Positions 1 to 5,088 of a DNA stretch of 5,088 bases are shown one piece after another. Position 1 is the first letter of the stretch; each line of letters starts with the position of its first letter. The notes under the pieces are model-generated. The model did no database searches and had not been told where the DNA came from. It saw nothing but the letters and a program-made list of their open reading frames with translations. Origin of the DNA: Gallionella sp. UBA4737 (lineage in GTDB: Bacteria > Pseudomonadota > Gammaproteobacteria > Burkholderiales > Gallionellaceae); contig DHIV01000059.1 in the NCBI GenBank assembly GCA_002403995.1, forward strand, positions 6,138-11,225, given 5' to 3'. The position numbers were made by a program, and so were the translations under genes.

Positions 1-882
1 CCATACATAGAAAATTTCGTCGGCAATACTCCGCTGGTGCGTCTCAAGCGTATCCCGGGTAATACCAGCAATGTGCTGTTGGCCAAGCTGGAAGGGAATA
101 ATCCTGCCGGCTCGGTGAAGGACAGACCCGCGCTTTTCATGATCGCTCGTGCTGAGCAGCGCGGCGAGATCAAGCCGGGCGATACCTTGATCGAGGCGAC
201 CAGCGGCAATACCGGGATCGCGCTTGCCATGGCTGCGGCGATGCGCGGCTATCGCATGATATTGGTGATGCCGGAGAATCAGAGCGTTGAGCGCCGTCAG
301 ACCATGCGTGCATTCGGCGCGGAACTGGTGCTGACCGCAAAGGAAGGCAGCATGGAGCTGGCGCGTGATACGGCGGAAAATCTGCGGGCTGCGGGCAAAG
401 GCATCATCCTCGATCAATTCGCCAATCCGGATAATCCGCTGGCGCACTATGAAGGAACAGCACCGGAAATCTGGCGCGACACGGACGGCAAGCTCACGCA
501 TTTCATCAGCAGCATGGGCACCACCGGGACCATCATGGGCTGTTCGAGGTTTTTCAAGGAAAAGAATCGCGACATTCAGATCATCGGTGTGCAACCGGAA
601 GAAGGCGCACAGATTCCCGGTATTCGAAAATGGCCGCAAGCCTATTTGCCGAAAATTTACAGCGCGAAAAATGTGGATCGGCTCGAGTATGTGAACCAGC
701 CGGATGCTGAAGAATTGACGCGCCGCCTGGCGCGCGAGGAAGGCATATTCTGCGGCGTTTCTTCCGGTGGCGCGTTGAGCGTTGCGTTACGTATCTCGCA
801 GCAGGTCGAAAACGCTGTGATTGTGTTTATAGTGTGCGATCGCGGCGATCGCTATCTTTCGACGGGTGTTTTCCCGGCCTGA
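1..882 (+). CDS. cysM: Cysteine synthase B (O-acetylserine sulfhydrylase B), 5'-truncated by window edge
   Basis: This PLP enzyme of cysteine synthesis replaces the acetyl group of O-acetylserine with sulfide or thiosulfate in the cytosol; thiosulfate use, giving S-sulfocysteine, is known for the CysM branch. The frame is open from base 1, and 293 residues are visible. NTPLV begins at visible residue 9 and at about residue 10 in E. coli CysM, so only one or a few N-terminal codons are missing. In order I see the PLP lysine in GSVKDR (K40 of the visible part, codon 118-120), the substrate loop TSGNTG (67-72), the phosphate-binding loop GTTGT (173-177), CGVSSGG (251-257) and the C-terminal CDRGDRYLSTGVF. 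The RKWP..YLP segment and the CDRGDRYLSTGVF ending favour CysM over CysK. The protein stops just after STGVFPA, without the roughly ten-residue tail of the E. coli enzyme. The GTG at 37 is an internal Val codon, not the start. The gene converges on amiC. Confidence 0.95.
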   Translation, partial: PYIENFVGNTPLVRLKRIPGNTSNVLLAKLEGNNPAGSVKDRPALFMIARAEQRGEIKPGDTLIEATSGNTGIALAMAAAMRGYRMILVMPENQSVERRQTMRAFGAELVLTAKEGSMELARDTAENLRAAGKGIILDQFANPDNPLAHYEGTAPEIWRDTDGKLTHFISSMGTTGTIMGCSRFFKEKNRDIQIIGVQPEEGAQIPGIRKWPQAYLPKIYSAKNVDRLEYVNQPDAEELTRRLAREEGIFCGVSSGGALSVALRISQQVENAVIVFIVCDRGDRYLSTGVFPA

Positions 883-903
883 CAAGCTCTGCGCACCATT
901 TGG

Positions 904-954
904 AACCTGGATGGCCTAGGCAGAAGGTGGCGGAGATGAGCCTTGATCCAGGTT
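904..954. terminator. Inverted repeat between convergent cysM and amiC, possible bidirectional terminator
   Basis: AACCTGGAT at 904-912 is the perfect reverse complement of ATCCAGGTT at 946-954. An inner AGGC/GCCT pair (918-921 with 940-943) could extend the stem. A second, weak AT-rich stem (AATAAA/TTTATT, 957-962 with 967-972) lies beside the amiC stop. The position between two converging genes fits a shared terminator. There is no clean T-tract after the main stem on either strand and the loop is long, so this is not a classical Rho-independent terminator. It may instead be an RNA 3'-end structure, or chance. Confidence 0.3.
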
Positions 955-973
955 TGAATAAAAGCCTTTATTG

Positions 974-2299
974 CTAATTGATCTGCGCGACTTTTGGTTT
1001 GGACAATGCCGGGTTTTGTGCAAAATAGCGTTTGATGCCGCCTAGAATCGCTTTGGCCAGTTTCATCTGATAATTATCATCATTCAAGCGACGCTCTTCG
1101 CTGGGATTGCTGATGAAAGCGGTTTCGACAAGTATCGATGGAATTTCCGGCGATTTCAGTACCGCGAATCCGGCTTGCTCGACACGCCCGCGATGCAGCG
1201 TGTTGATGTCGCCCAATTCGTTCAGCACATGCTTGGCGAGCTTCATGCTGTCGCTGATGGTGGCGGTCTGCGAGAGGTCGAGCAAGGTGCGCGCGAGATA
1301 AGGGTCTTTTACCGCGAGATTCACACCGCCAATCAAATCCGCTTCATTTTCCTTTTTTGCCAGCCAGCGCGCAGCAGTGCTGGTCGCGCCGTGTTCGGAC
1401 AAGGCGAATACCGATGAGCCACGAGCTTTCGCTTTGACGAAGGCATCCGCATGGATGGAAATGAACAAATCCGCATTCACCTTGCTTGCCTTGTTAACGC
1501 GCTCGGCGAGAGGAATGAAGTAATCGCCATCGCGAATCAGCACGCCGCGCATATTCGGCTCATTATCGACCAATTCTTTTACCTTGCGCGCAATCGCCAG
1601 TGTCACATTCTTTTCCCGAGAGCCATACCTTCCACGAGCGCCCGGGTCTTCACCACCATGTCCGGCGTCAATCGCGATGATCAGGGTACGTGCACGCATC
1701 TCGGGCAGATTTGCGGTTGCGCCGGGAATCGACTTGCCGTTTTTGTCGGTACTCATGTTCTGGGCCATGTGCGGCGTGTCATCTGGAACAGGCGCATTTT
1801 CTGCGGGCTGAGAGGTTGCAGTTGGTGTGACTTCAGTTTCGCCTATGCTGGTTTTTGGTTGTTCAAGCAAAGCCATCAGCGGGTCAGGCGGATGGGCGGG
1901 ATACACGTCCAACACCAGGCGATAGCCGTATTCAGCAACGGGCTTTAGAACGAAAAGTTGCGGCTTAACCTCGGCTTTTAAATCCAGCACCAAGCGCACC
2001 ACACCAGGCTTGAAGCGCCCCACGCGTACACTTTTGATGTAGGGATCATCGTTACCGATCAGCTTGGACAAATCTTTAAGCGCTTGGCCAAGACCAACTC
2101 CCTCTAAGTCAATTACCAAACGTTCTGGATTGCTCAAATCGAACATGTTGTGGCGGATGGCTTGTTTGGATTCGAGCGTCAGGCGGGTGTAGTCCTTTGC
2201 CGGCCAGACTCGCGAAGAACTCACGACGATGGCGGCATTCCCCTGCGGCAGCCAGAGTAAAAGCGATAGGGTAAAGAGTTTTAAAGCTGCTCTAAGCAT
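974..2299 (-). CDS. amiC: Periplasmic N-acetylmuramoyl-L-alanine amidase with AMIN domain (AmiC-type)
   Basis: This zinc amidase cleaves the bond between N-acetylmuramic acid and L-alanine in peptidoglycan, splitting septal wall during daughter-cell separation. From the chosen start it has 441 residues. A Sec-like signal peptide comes first (R3 and K7, then a Leu-rich core, cleavage near QGNAA at about residues 19-23); no twin-arginine motif is seen. An AMIN domain (about 24-134) follows for septal targeting, then a Pro/Thr/Ala-rich linker (about 135-203) and an Amidase_3 domain (about 206-426). Zinc ligands are H214 (DAGHGG), E229 (SREKNV) and H283 (SIHADA); the catalytic Glu is E392 (ILVETAF). 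The segment at about 299-354 (ALSEHGATS to ISDSMKLA) matches the place of the autoinhibitory helix that EnvC/NlpD-type activators displace in AmiB/AmiC. The ATG at 2299 is preferred because AGCAGGA lies 5 nt upstream. The ATG at 2320 would add seven residues, but its AGAGG directly abuts the codon. The gene overlaps the 3' end of tsaE. It could equally be named amiB. Confidence 0.93.
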   Translation of the reverse strand: MLRAALKLFTLSLLLWLPQGNAAIVVSSSRVWPAKDYTRLTLESKQAIRHNMFDLSNPERLVIDLEGVGLGQALKDLSKLIGNDDPYIKSVRVGRFKPGVVRLVLDLKAEVKPQLFVLKPVAEYGYRLVLDVYPAHPPDPLMALLEQPKTSIGETEVTPTATSQPAENAPVPDDTPHMAQNMSTDKNGKSIPGATANLPEMRARTLIIAIDAGHGGEDPGARGRYGSREKNVTLAIARKVKELVDNEPNMRGVLIRDGDYFIPLAERVNKASKVNADLFISIHADAFVKAKARGSSVFALSEHGATSTAARWLAKKENEADLIGGVNLAVKDPYLARTLLDLSQTATISDSMKLAKHVLNELGDINTLHRGRVEQAGFAVLKSPEIPSILVETAFISNPSEERRLNDDNYQMKLAKAILGGIKRYFAQNPALSKPKVAQIN

Positions 2300-2721
2300 T
2301 CTAGTCCTGCTGGTGTGCATCCTCTAATTTCGACGTTGCGTCCTTGCGGCAATATTTCAAATACAATTCCTACATCAGCTTGTGGAAGCAAGCCTTGGGC
2401 ATGTTCCGGCCATTCGATGAAAAATATGTTGTGACCGTCAAACTCATCGCGAAATCCGGCTGAGTCCCATTCTTCCTCATCTTGCAGTCGGTACAGATCG
2501 AAGTGACGCAAGTCTAACCCAGCGATATGGTATGGTTCAACCAGTGTATAGGTGGGACTTTTTACGCGTCCTTTATAACCCAGCGCATCTAGCGCGCCGC
2601 GCACCAAAGTGGTTTTGCCAGCCCCCAGATCGCCATGCAGATAAATTACCATGCCGGGTTTGAGTCGCGCAGCGAGCCGTTGCGCCAGCGCAAGGGTCGC
2701 GTTTTCATCGGCTAGATGCAT
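2281..2721 (-). CDS. tsaE: tRNA threonylcarbamoyladenosine biosynthesis ATPase TsaE
   Basis: TsaE is the P-loop ATPase that works with TsaB and TsaD (and TsaC) to place t6A at position 37 of ANN-decoding tRNAs in the cytosol. With the start at 2721 the protein is 146 residues, close to the usual size of about 150. It shows the Walker A motif GDLGAGKT (30-37), the SPTYTLVEPY switch-like segment (55-64), HFDLYRL (73-79) and IEWPE (102-106), all hallmarks of the family. The frame is open upstream to 2814, but those residues have no family resemblance and would run across the queG start. The family N-terminus (x-LxDExATxxLxxxLA) begins at MHLADENATLALAQRLA. No clear Shine-Dalgarno precedes this ATG, so a very short leader is possible. 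It is followed by the overlapping amiC, an arrangement related to the tsaE-amiB order in E. coli, though nnr and mutL are absent here. Confidence 0.95.
   Translation of the reverse strand: MHLADENATLALAQRLAARLKPGMVIYLHGDLGAGKTTLVRGALDALGYKGRVKSPTYTLVEPYHIAGLDLRHFDLYRLQDEEEWDSAGFRDEFDGHNIFFIEWPEHAQGLLPQADVGIVFEILPQGRNVEIRGCTPAGLECLEQL
2305..2311 (-). promoter_or_regulatory. Ribosome binding site deciding the amiC start
   Basis: AGCAGGA reads on the minus strand and ends 5 nt before the ATG at 2299-2297. It lies inside the last codons of tsaE, as expected for translational coupling. It supports the shorter amiC start over the ATG at 2320. Confidence 0.6.
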
Positions 2722-2745
2722 GCTGATTCGGCTATTATCGTGGCT
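2722..2745. promoter_or_regulatory. 24-bp divergent gap with a candidate bidirectional -10 element
   Basis: Only 24 bp separate the tsaE and queG start codons. In the middle, TATTAT (2733-2738, +) is one mismatch from the sigma70 -10 consensus, and the minus strand reads GATAAT one base over (2739-2734), also one mismatch off. Transcription starting about 7 nt beyond would begin at or next to the queG ATG, and about 6 nt before the tsaE ATG. No good -35 box is seen at 16-18 bp on either side, and neither start has a Shine-Dalgarno. This is inference from base patterns only. Confidence 0.4.
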
Positions 2746-3816
2746 ATGCAAAACGGAAATCCTCAGCAGGTAAATTATGCCGCACTTGCCACGCAGATAC
2801 GCGCATGGGCGCATGAACTTGGCTTCCAGGCCGTGGGTATCAGCGACACCGATCTTTCCGCGGCGGAAAGCGGTCTGCTGGAATGGCTTGCATTAGGTTT
2901 CCACGGCGAGCTGGATTATATGGCAAATCACGGCACCAGACGCAGCCGGCCGGCAGAGTTGGTAACCGGCACCTTGCGCGTGATTTCCCTGCGCATGAAC
3001 TATTTTCCACCCCAGGCGCGCGACAGTTGGCAGGTGTTGGCAGAAGGCGAACGCGCCTTCATTTCGCGCTATGCCCTTGGACGCGATTATCATAAGGTGC
3101 TGCGCAATCGTCTAACGATACTAGCCGATAAAATTCGTGCCGAAGTTGCCGCAGGTGGGCGAGTCTTCACCGACAGCGCGCCAGTAATGGAAGTGGAACT
3201 GGCCCGCAAAGCCGGATTGGGCTGGCGCGGCAAGCACACATTGTTGCTATCGCGCGAACACGGTTCATGGTTTTTTCTAGGAGAAATTTATCTGAGCCTG
3301 CCGCTGCCGGTAGATGCCCCGCAACAAGAACACTGCGGAACATGTTCACGTTGCATCGAAGTGTGCCCGACCCGGGCAATCATTGCTCCGTATCGGCTGG
3401 ATGCGCGCCGCTGCATTTCCTATCTCACTATCGAACTTAAGGGCAGCATCCCGGTTGAACTGCGCCCGCTGATAGGCAATCGCATCTACGGATGCGACGA
3501 CTGCCAGTTGGTGTGTCCCTGGAATGGCTTTGCACAAACAACAGTCGAGCCTGATTTCTCGGTTCGGCACGGGCTGGACGATGTAGCACTGGTGGAGCTG
3601 TTTGCGTGGGATGAAACAGAGTTCAAAACCAGGCTTGCGGGCAGCGCCATTTATCGTATCGGCCACGAGCGATGGCTGCGCAATATTGCCATAGCGTTGG
3701 GTAATGCGACCAAGAGTAATACAGTGATGGCGGCGCTCAAGCTGCGTGCCAAACATGGATCAGAGCTGGTGCGGGAACACGTTGAGTGGGCGCTGATGCA
3801 ACAGGCTAATAAATGA
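2746..3816 (+). CDS. queG: Epoxyqueuosine reductase QueG
   Basis: QueG catalyses the last step of queuosine synthesis, reducing epoxyqueuosine at wobble position 34 of GUN tRNAs, using cobalamin and two 4Fe-4S clusters in the cytosol. The 356 residues align throughout with E. coli QueG (379) and lack only its C-terminal extension. Visible signatures are GISDTDLS (31-38), SRYALGRDYHK (107-117), the DSAP segment with the likely catalytic Asp (D143), GLGWRGKH (157-164), the first ferredoxin-like set C197, C200, C203 and C207P, C223 in RRCISYLTIE, the second set C250, C253 and C257P, and a HEAT-like end containing GHERWLRNIAIALGN (306-320). The ATG at 2746 fits the family length; the frame is open back to an ATG at 2716 that would overlap the tsaE start, and a GTG at 2740 is another option. 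No Shine-Dalgarno is evident. The 3' end overlaps the convergent methyltransferase gene by 11 bp. Confidence 0.96.
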   Translation: MQNGNPQQVNYAALATQIRAWAHELGFQAVGISDTDLSAAESGLLEWLALGFHGELDYMANHGTRRSRPAELVTGTLRVISLRMNYFPPQARDSWQVLAEGERAFISRYALGRDYHKVLRNRLTILADKIRAEVAAGGRVFTDSAPVMEVELARKAGLGWRGKHTLLLSREHGSWFFLGEIYLSLPLPVDAPQQEHCGTCSRCIEVCPTRAIIAPYRLDARRCISYLTIELKGSIPVELRPLIGNRIYGCDDCQLVCPWNGFAQTTVEPDFSVRHGLDDVALVELFAWDETEFKTRLAGSAIYRIGHERWLRNIAIALGNATKSNTVMAALKLRAKHGSELVREHVEWALMQQANK

Positions 3817-4627
3817 ACCTGTCGCGCAATTCTTCCAAGTTAAATTCTCTCAAAATCTGTTCCAACCTCTGTTGTGCATTTTTTCTGGGTGCGCTTTTTT
3901 GTTTTGCAATAATGAGTTCATTTTTCATTGAATGTTCCCAGCCAACCAGTTCCGTCACTGTCACCTGATAACCATGCGACTCTAGCAGTAAACAGCGCAG
4001 TACGTTGGTGAGATGGCTGCCGAATTCGCGGGCATGAATCGGATGCCGCCAGATTTCCGAGAGTGGGGTTTTCCCGAACGACTGGTTTTTATTTTTATTC
4101 AACACGGCCGCCACTTCGGCTTGACAGCACGGTACCAGCACGATGAATTCAGCCTGTTTGTTCAGCGCGAATTTGATAGCGTCGTCGGTGGCGGTGTCGC
4201 AAGCGTGCAGTGCGGTGACCACATCGATTCGTCCGGGCAGTTGCGGCGAGTGTATGGATTCCTCCGTCGACAGATTCAAAAATGACATACGCGTAAAGCC
4301 TAGTTCGGCTGCCAGATTTTGCGATTTTCTGACCAATTCCTCGCGGGTTTCGATGCCGTAAATTAGGCCCACCTCGCGCGACTTCAGGAATAGATCGTAG
4401 ATGATGAAACCCAGGTAGGACTTGCCCGCGCCGTGATCCGCCAGCGCAATGTTTTGCCTGGCGGCGAGCACTTCATCCAGCAACGGTTCGATGAAATGAA
4501 ACAAGTGATACACCTGTTTCAGCTTGCGCCGGCTGTCCTGATTGAGCTTGCCGTCGCGCGTCAGGATATGCAGCTCTTTGAGCAGCTCGATGGATTGATC
4601 GGGTTTGATCTCGTGGATTTGGTTCAT
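3806..4627 (-). CDS. Predicted class I SAM-dependent methyltransferase, substrate unknown
   Basis: This 273-residue protein looks like a Rossmann-fold methyltransferase of the broad Methyltransf_32 type (the group holding GSTCD/METTL25-like proteins). LADHGAGKSYLGF (62-74) is the SAM-binding motif I; its GAGKS resembles a P-loop, but the Asp-x-Gly-x-Gly pattern and the following motif YGIETREELV (90-99) fit SAM binding. Next come VVTALHACDTATDDAI (136-151) and FIVLVPCCQ (161-169), typical of this family and reminiscent of the HLCGxATD and CCH motifs of Trm13 tRNA methylases. TELVGWEHSMKNELIIA (225-241) is the usual C-terminal strand region. The first 55 residues are charged and helical, and the last 30 are basic to acidic and probably helical. 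There is no signal peptide or membrane segment, so it should be cytosolic. It starts 8 bp after the SemiSWEET stop with only a weak AGAGA before it, suggesting cotranscription. The substrate cannot be told from sequence; RNA is a guess from motifs and neighbours. Confidence 0.82.
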   Translation of the reverse strand: MNQIHEIKPDQSIELLKELHILTRDGKLNQDSRRKLKQVYHLFHFIEPLLDEVLAARQNIALADHGAGKSYLGFIIYDLFLKSREVGLIYGIETREELVRKSQNLAAELGFTRMSFLNLSTEESIHSPQLPGRIDVVTALHACDTATDDAIKFALNKQAEFIVLVPCCQAEVAAVLNKNKNQSFGKTPLSEIWRHPIHAREFGSHLTNVLRCLLLESHGYQVTVTELVGWEHSMKNELIIAKQKSAPRKNAQQRLEQILREFNLEELRDRFIY

Positions 4628-4635
4628 GGTTGTCT

Positions 4636-4890
4636 CTAGCCAAATTGTATTTTCAACGCCAGCACGATGCCCGCTAATAACAATGTGACAGAGTTAGCGA
4701 TGATGATCGGCCATGATTCGAGCTGGATCCCATAGGCTAGCCACAGCGTGACCCCGAGTGTAAACAGGATGTACATACCCAACGAGATGTCGGCAGTATG
4801 GCGGGTGCGCCATACTTTCCAAGCCTGCGGGACGAAGGCGGTCGTAGTAAGTGTAGCAGCGGCACTGCCAATCCAGTCAGTAGCGGTCAT
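4636..4890 (-). CDS. SemiSWEET-family (PQ-loop) small sugar transporter
   Basis: This is an 84-residue membrane protein with three predicted helices (about 5-24, 36-55 and 59-80). It is the size and shape of a bacterial SemiSWEET, which forms a dimer that moves sugars passively across the inner membrane. The PQ motif sits in helix 1 (P21-Q22 in FVPQAWKVWRT). W50 in helix 2 and N66 in helix 3 are spaced 16 residues apart, like the Trp/Asn pair that lines the sugar site in characterised SemiSWEETs. ADISLGMY (33-40) before helix 2 is also typical. The ATG at 4890 has AGAAGG 8 nt upstream. The gene comes first in a probable two-gene operon with the methyltransferase. The actual substrate is unknown, since many members of the family have been named only by homology. 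Confidence 0.9.
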   Translation of the reverse strand: MTATDWIGSAAATLTTTAFVPQAWKVWRTRHTADISLGMYILFTLGVTLWLAYGIQLESWPIIIANSVTLLLAGIVLALKIQFG

Positions 4891-4898
4891 GGGTATTG

Positions 4899-4904
4899 CC
4901 TTCT
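4899..4904 (-). promoter_or_regulatory. Ribosome binding site of the SemiSWEET gene
   Basis: AGAAGG on the minus strand lies 8 nt before the ATG at 4890-4888. It is the clearest purine-rich site ahead of the two-gene unit and supports this start. Confidence 0.6.
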
Positions 4905-4940
4905 GCCTTTGAAGAATGGGGCCTGTTTCATCGGGCGGCG

Positions 4941-4968
4941 ATTATACCGTTGCGCGACACATACACAA
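4941..4968 (-). promoter_or_regulatory. Candidate sigma70 promoter for the SemiSWEET-methyltransferase operon
   Basis: The minus strand carries a perfect TATAAT (4946-4941) with TTGTGT 16 bp upstream (4968-4963), a poor -35 that keeps only TTG. Transcription would start near 4934 and give a leader of about 44 nt holding the AGAAGG site. The exact -10 match and its position make it plausible; the weak -35 suggests modest strength or activator dependence. Confidence 0.5.
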
Positions 4969-5031
4969 TGCTGGTAGTCAGGCAGGGTTATCTTTAATCA
5001 TGCGGGGATAATACAAAATTTCAGATAGTGT

Positions 5032-5060
5032 TTGACGAAACATAGACGCTTTGCTATAGT
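5032..5060 (+). promoter_or_regulatory. Strong sigma70 promoter of the initiator tRNA gene
   Basis: TTGACG (5032-5037) and TATAGT (5055-5060) are separated by exactly 17 bp; each is one base from consensus. The AT-rich stretch just upstream (about 5008-5022) could act as an UP-like element. The start of transcription would fall near 5067, leaving a 5' leader of about 9 nt to be removed by RNase P before the tRNA begins at 5076. Confidence 0.8.
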
Positions 5061-5075
5061 TGCAGTCTTCGCTGA

Positions 5076-5088
5076 CGCGGGGTGGAGC
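5076..5088 (+). tRNA. Initiator tRNA-fMet, first 13 bases only (cut by window edge)
   Basis: CGCGGGGTGGAGC is identical to the first 13 bases of bacterial initiator tRNA: acceptor strand CGCGGGG (1-7), T8, G9 and the D-stem strand GAGC (10-13). C1, which in the full tRNA faces A72 unpaired so that the aminoacyl-tRNA can be formylated, and A11, in place of the pyrimidine found at that position in elongators, are both initiator hallmarks. The anticodon and 3' half lie outside the window, so the call rests on this 5' piece and on the well-placed promoter. Confidence 0.85.

Noticed and set aside
365..694. 109-codon open frame within cysM in another frame
   Set aside because: It is an Arg/Ser-rich shadow of a strongly conserved gene, with no independent support.
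1451..1948. 165-codon open frame on the plus strand, antisense to amiC
   Set aside because: It lies wholly inside the amidase and linker coding region, shows no recognisable domain, and its composition follows from the codon pattern of amiC on the other strand.
2722..2814. Longer 177-residue version of TsaE
   Set aside because: The extra 31 residues do not resemble the TsaE N-terminus and would read through the start of queG; the family alignment begins at the ATG at 2721.
2765..2893. AGCAGG followed by an ATG at 2777 near the start of queG, which looks like a good initiation site
   Set aside because: This ATG is out of frame with queG and opens only about 38 codons with no recognisable content, so it is probably chance.
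3346..3756. 136-codon open frame on the minus strand, antisense to queG
   Set aside because: It covers the conserved Fe-S and HEAT-like region of queG, has no family-like motif and no ribosome binding site that I can see.
4406..4444. GAGKS in the methyltransferase read as a Walker A (P-loop) motif
   Set aside because: The run DHGAGKSYLGF, the acidic motif about 20 residues later and the ACDTATD/PCCQ segments fit SAM-binding motif I of a methyltransferase; no Walker B or other NTPase signature follows.
5007..5012. GATAAT on the plus strand as a second -10 upstream of the tRNA
   Set aside because: No -35-like hexamer lies 16-18 bp upstream, and the TTGACG-17-TATAGT pair downstream is far better placed.

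Overview
This window reads as ordinary, densely packed chromosomal housekeeping DNA from a Gram-negative proteobacterium. A betaproteobacterium is most likely. The reasons are a CysM ending in YLSTGVFPA, a periplasmic AMIN-type amidase encoded behind tsaE, QueG placed divergently beside tsaE, and the start of an initiator tRNA with C1 and A11. Placement below class (for example Nitrosomonadales) is a guess. No mobile element, CRISPR array, prophage or toxin-antitoxin module is visible.

Layout from left to right. Positions 1-882 (+) carry cysM (cysteine synthase B), with its first codon or codons cut off by the window edge. Positions 883-973 are a convergent gap with a 9-bp perfect inverted repeat that may end transcription from both sides. 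Positions 2721 down to 974 (-) hold an overlapping pair, tsaE then amiC. TsaE is the ATPase of the tRNA t6A machinery and AmiC is a periplasmic N-acetylmuramoyl-L-alanine amidase. The amiC start lies inside the end of tsaE. After only 24 bp, queG (2746-3816, +; epoxyqueuosine reductase) runs the other way, so tsaE and queG share a very small divergent control region. The 3' end of queG overlaps by 11 bp the 3' end of a convergent gene for a predicted class I SAM-dependent methyltransferase (3806-4627, -). That gene sits 8 bp downstream of a SemiSWEET sugar-transporter gene (4636-4890, -), and the two probably form an operon from a promoter near 4941-4968. At the right edge a strong sigma70-type promoter (TTGACG, 17 bp, TATAGT) drives a tRNA whose first 13 bases match initiator tRNA-fMet. 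The rest of that tRNA lies outside the window.

Functionally, three neighbours concern tRNA: TsaE (t6A at position 37), QueG (queuosine at position 34) and tRNA-fMet. The methyltransferase has CCQ and ACDTATD motifs reminiscent of Trm13/METTL25-type enzymes, so an RNA substrate is a reasonable but unproven hypothesis. The points most worth following up are that methyltransferase, its pairing with SemiSWEET, and the compact tsaE/queG divergent promoter. I did not find convincing evidence of a wholly new system.
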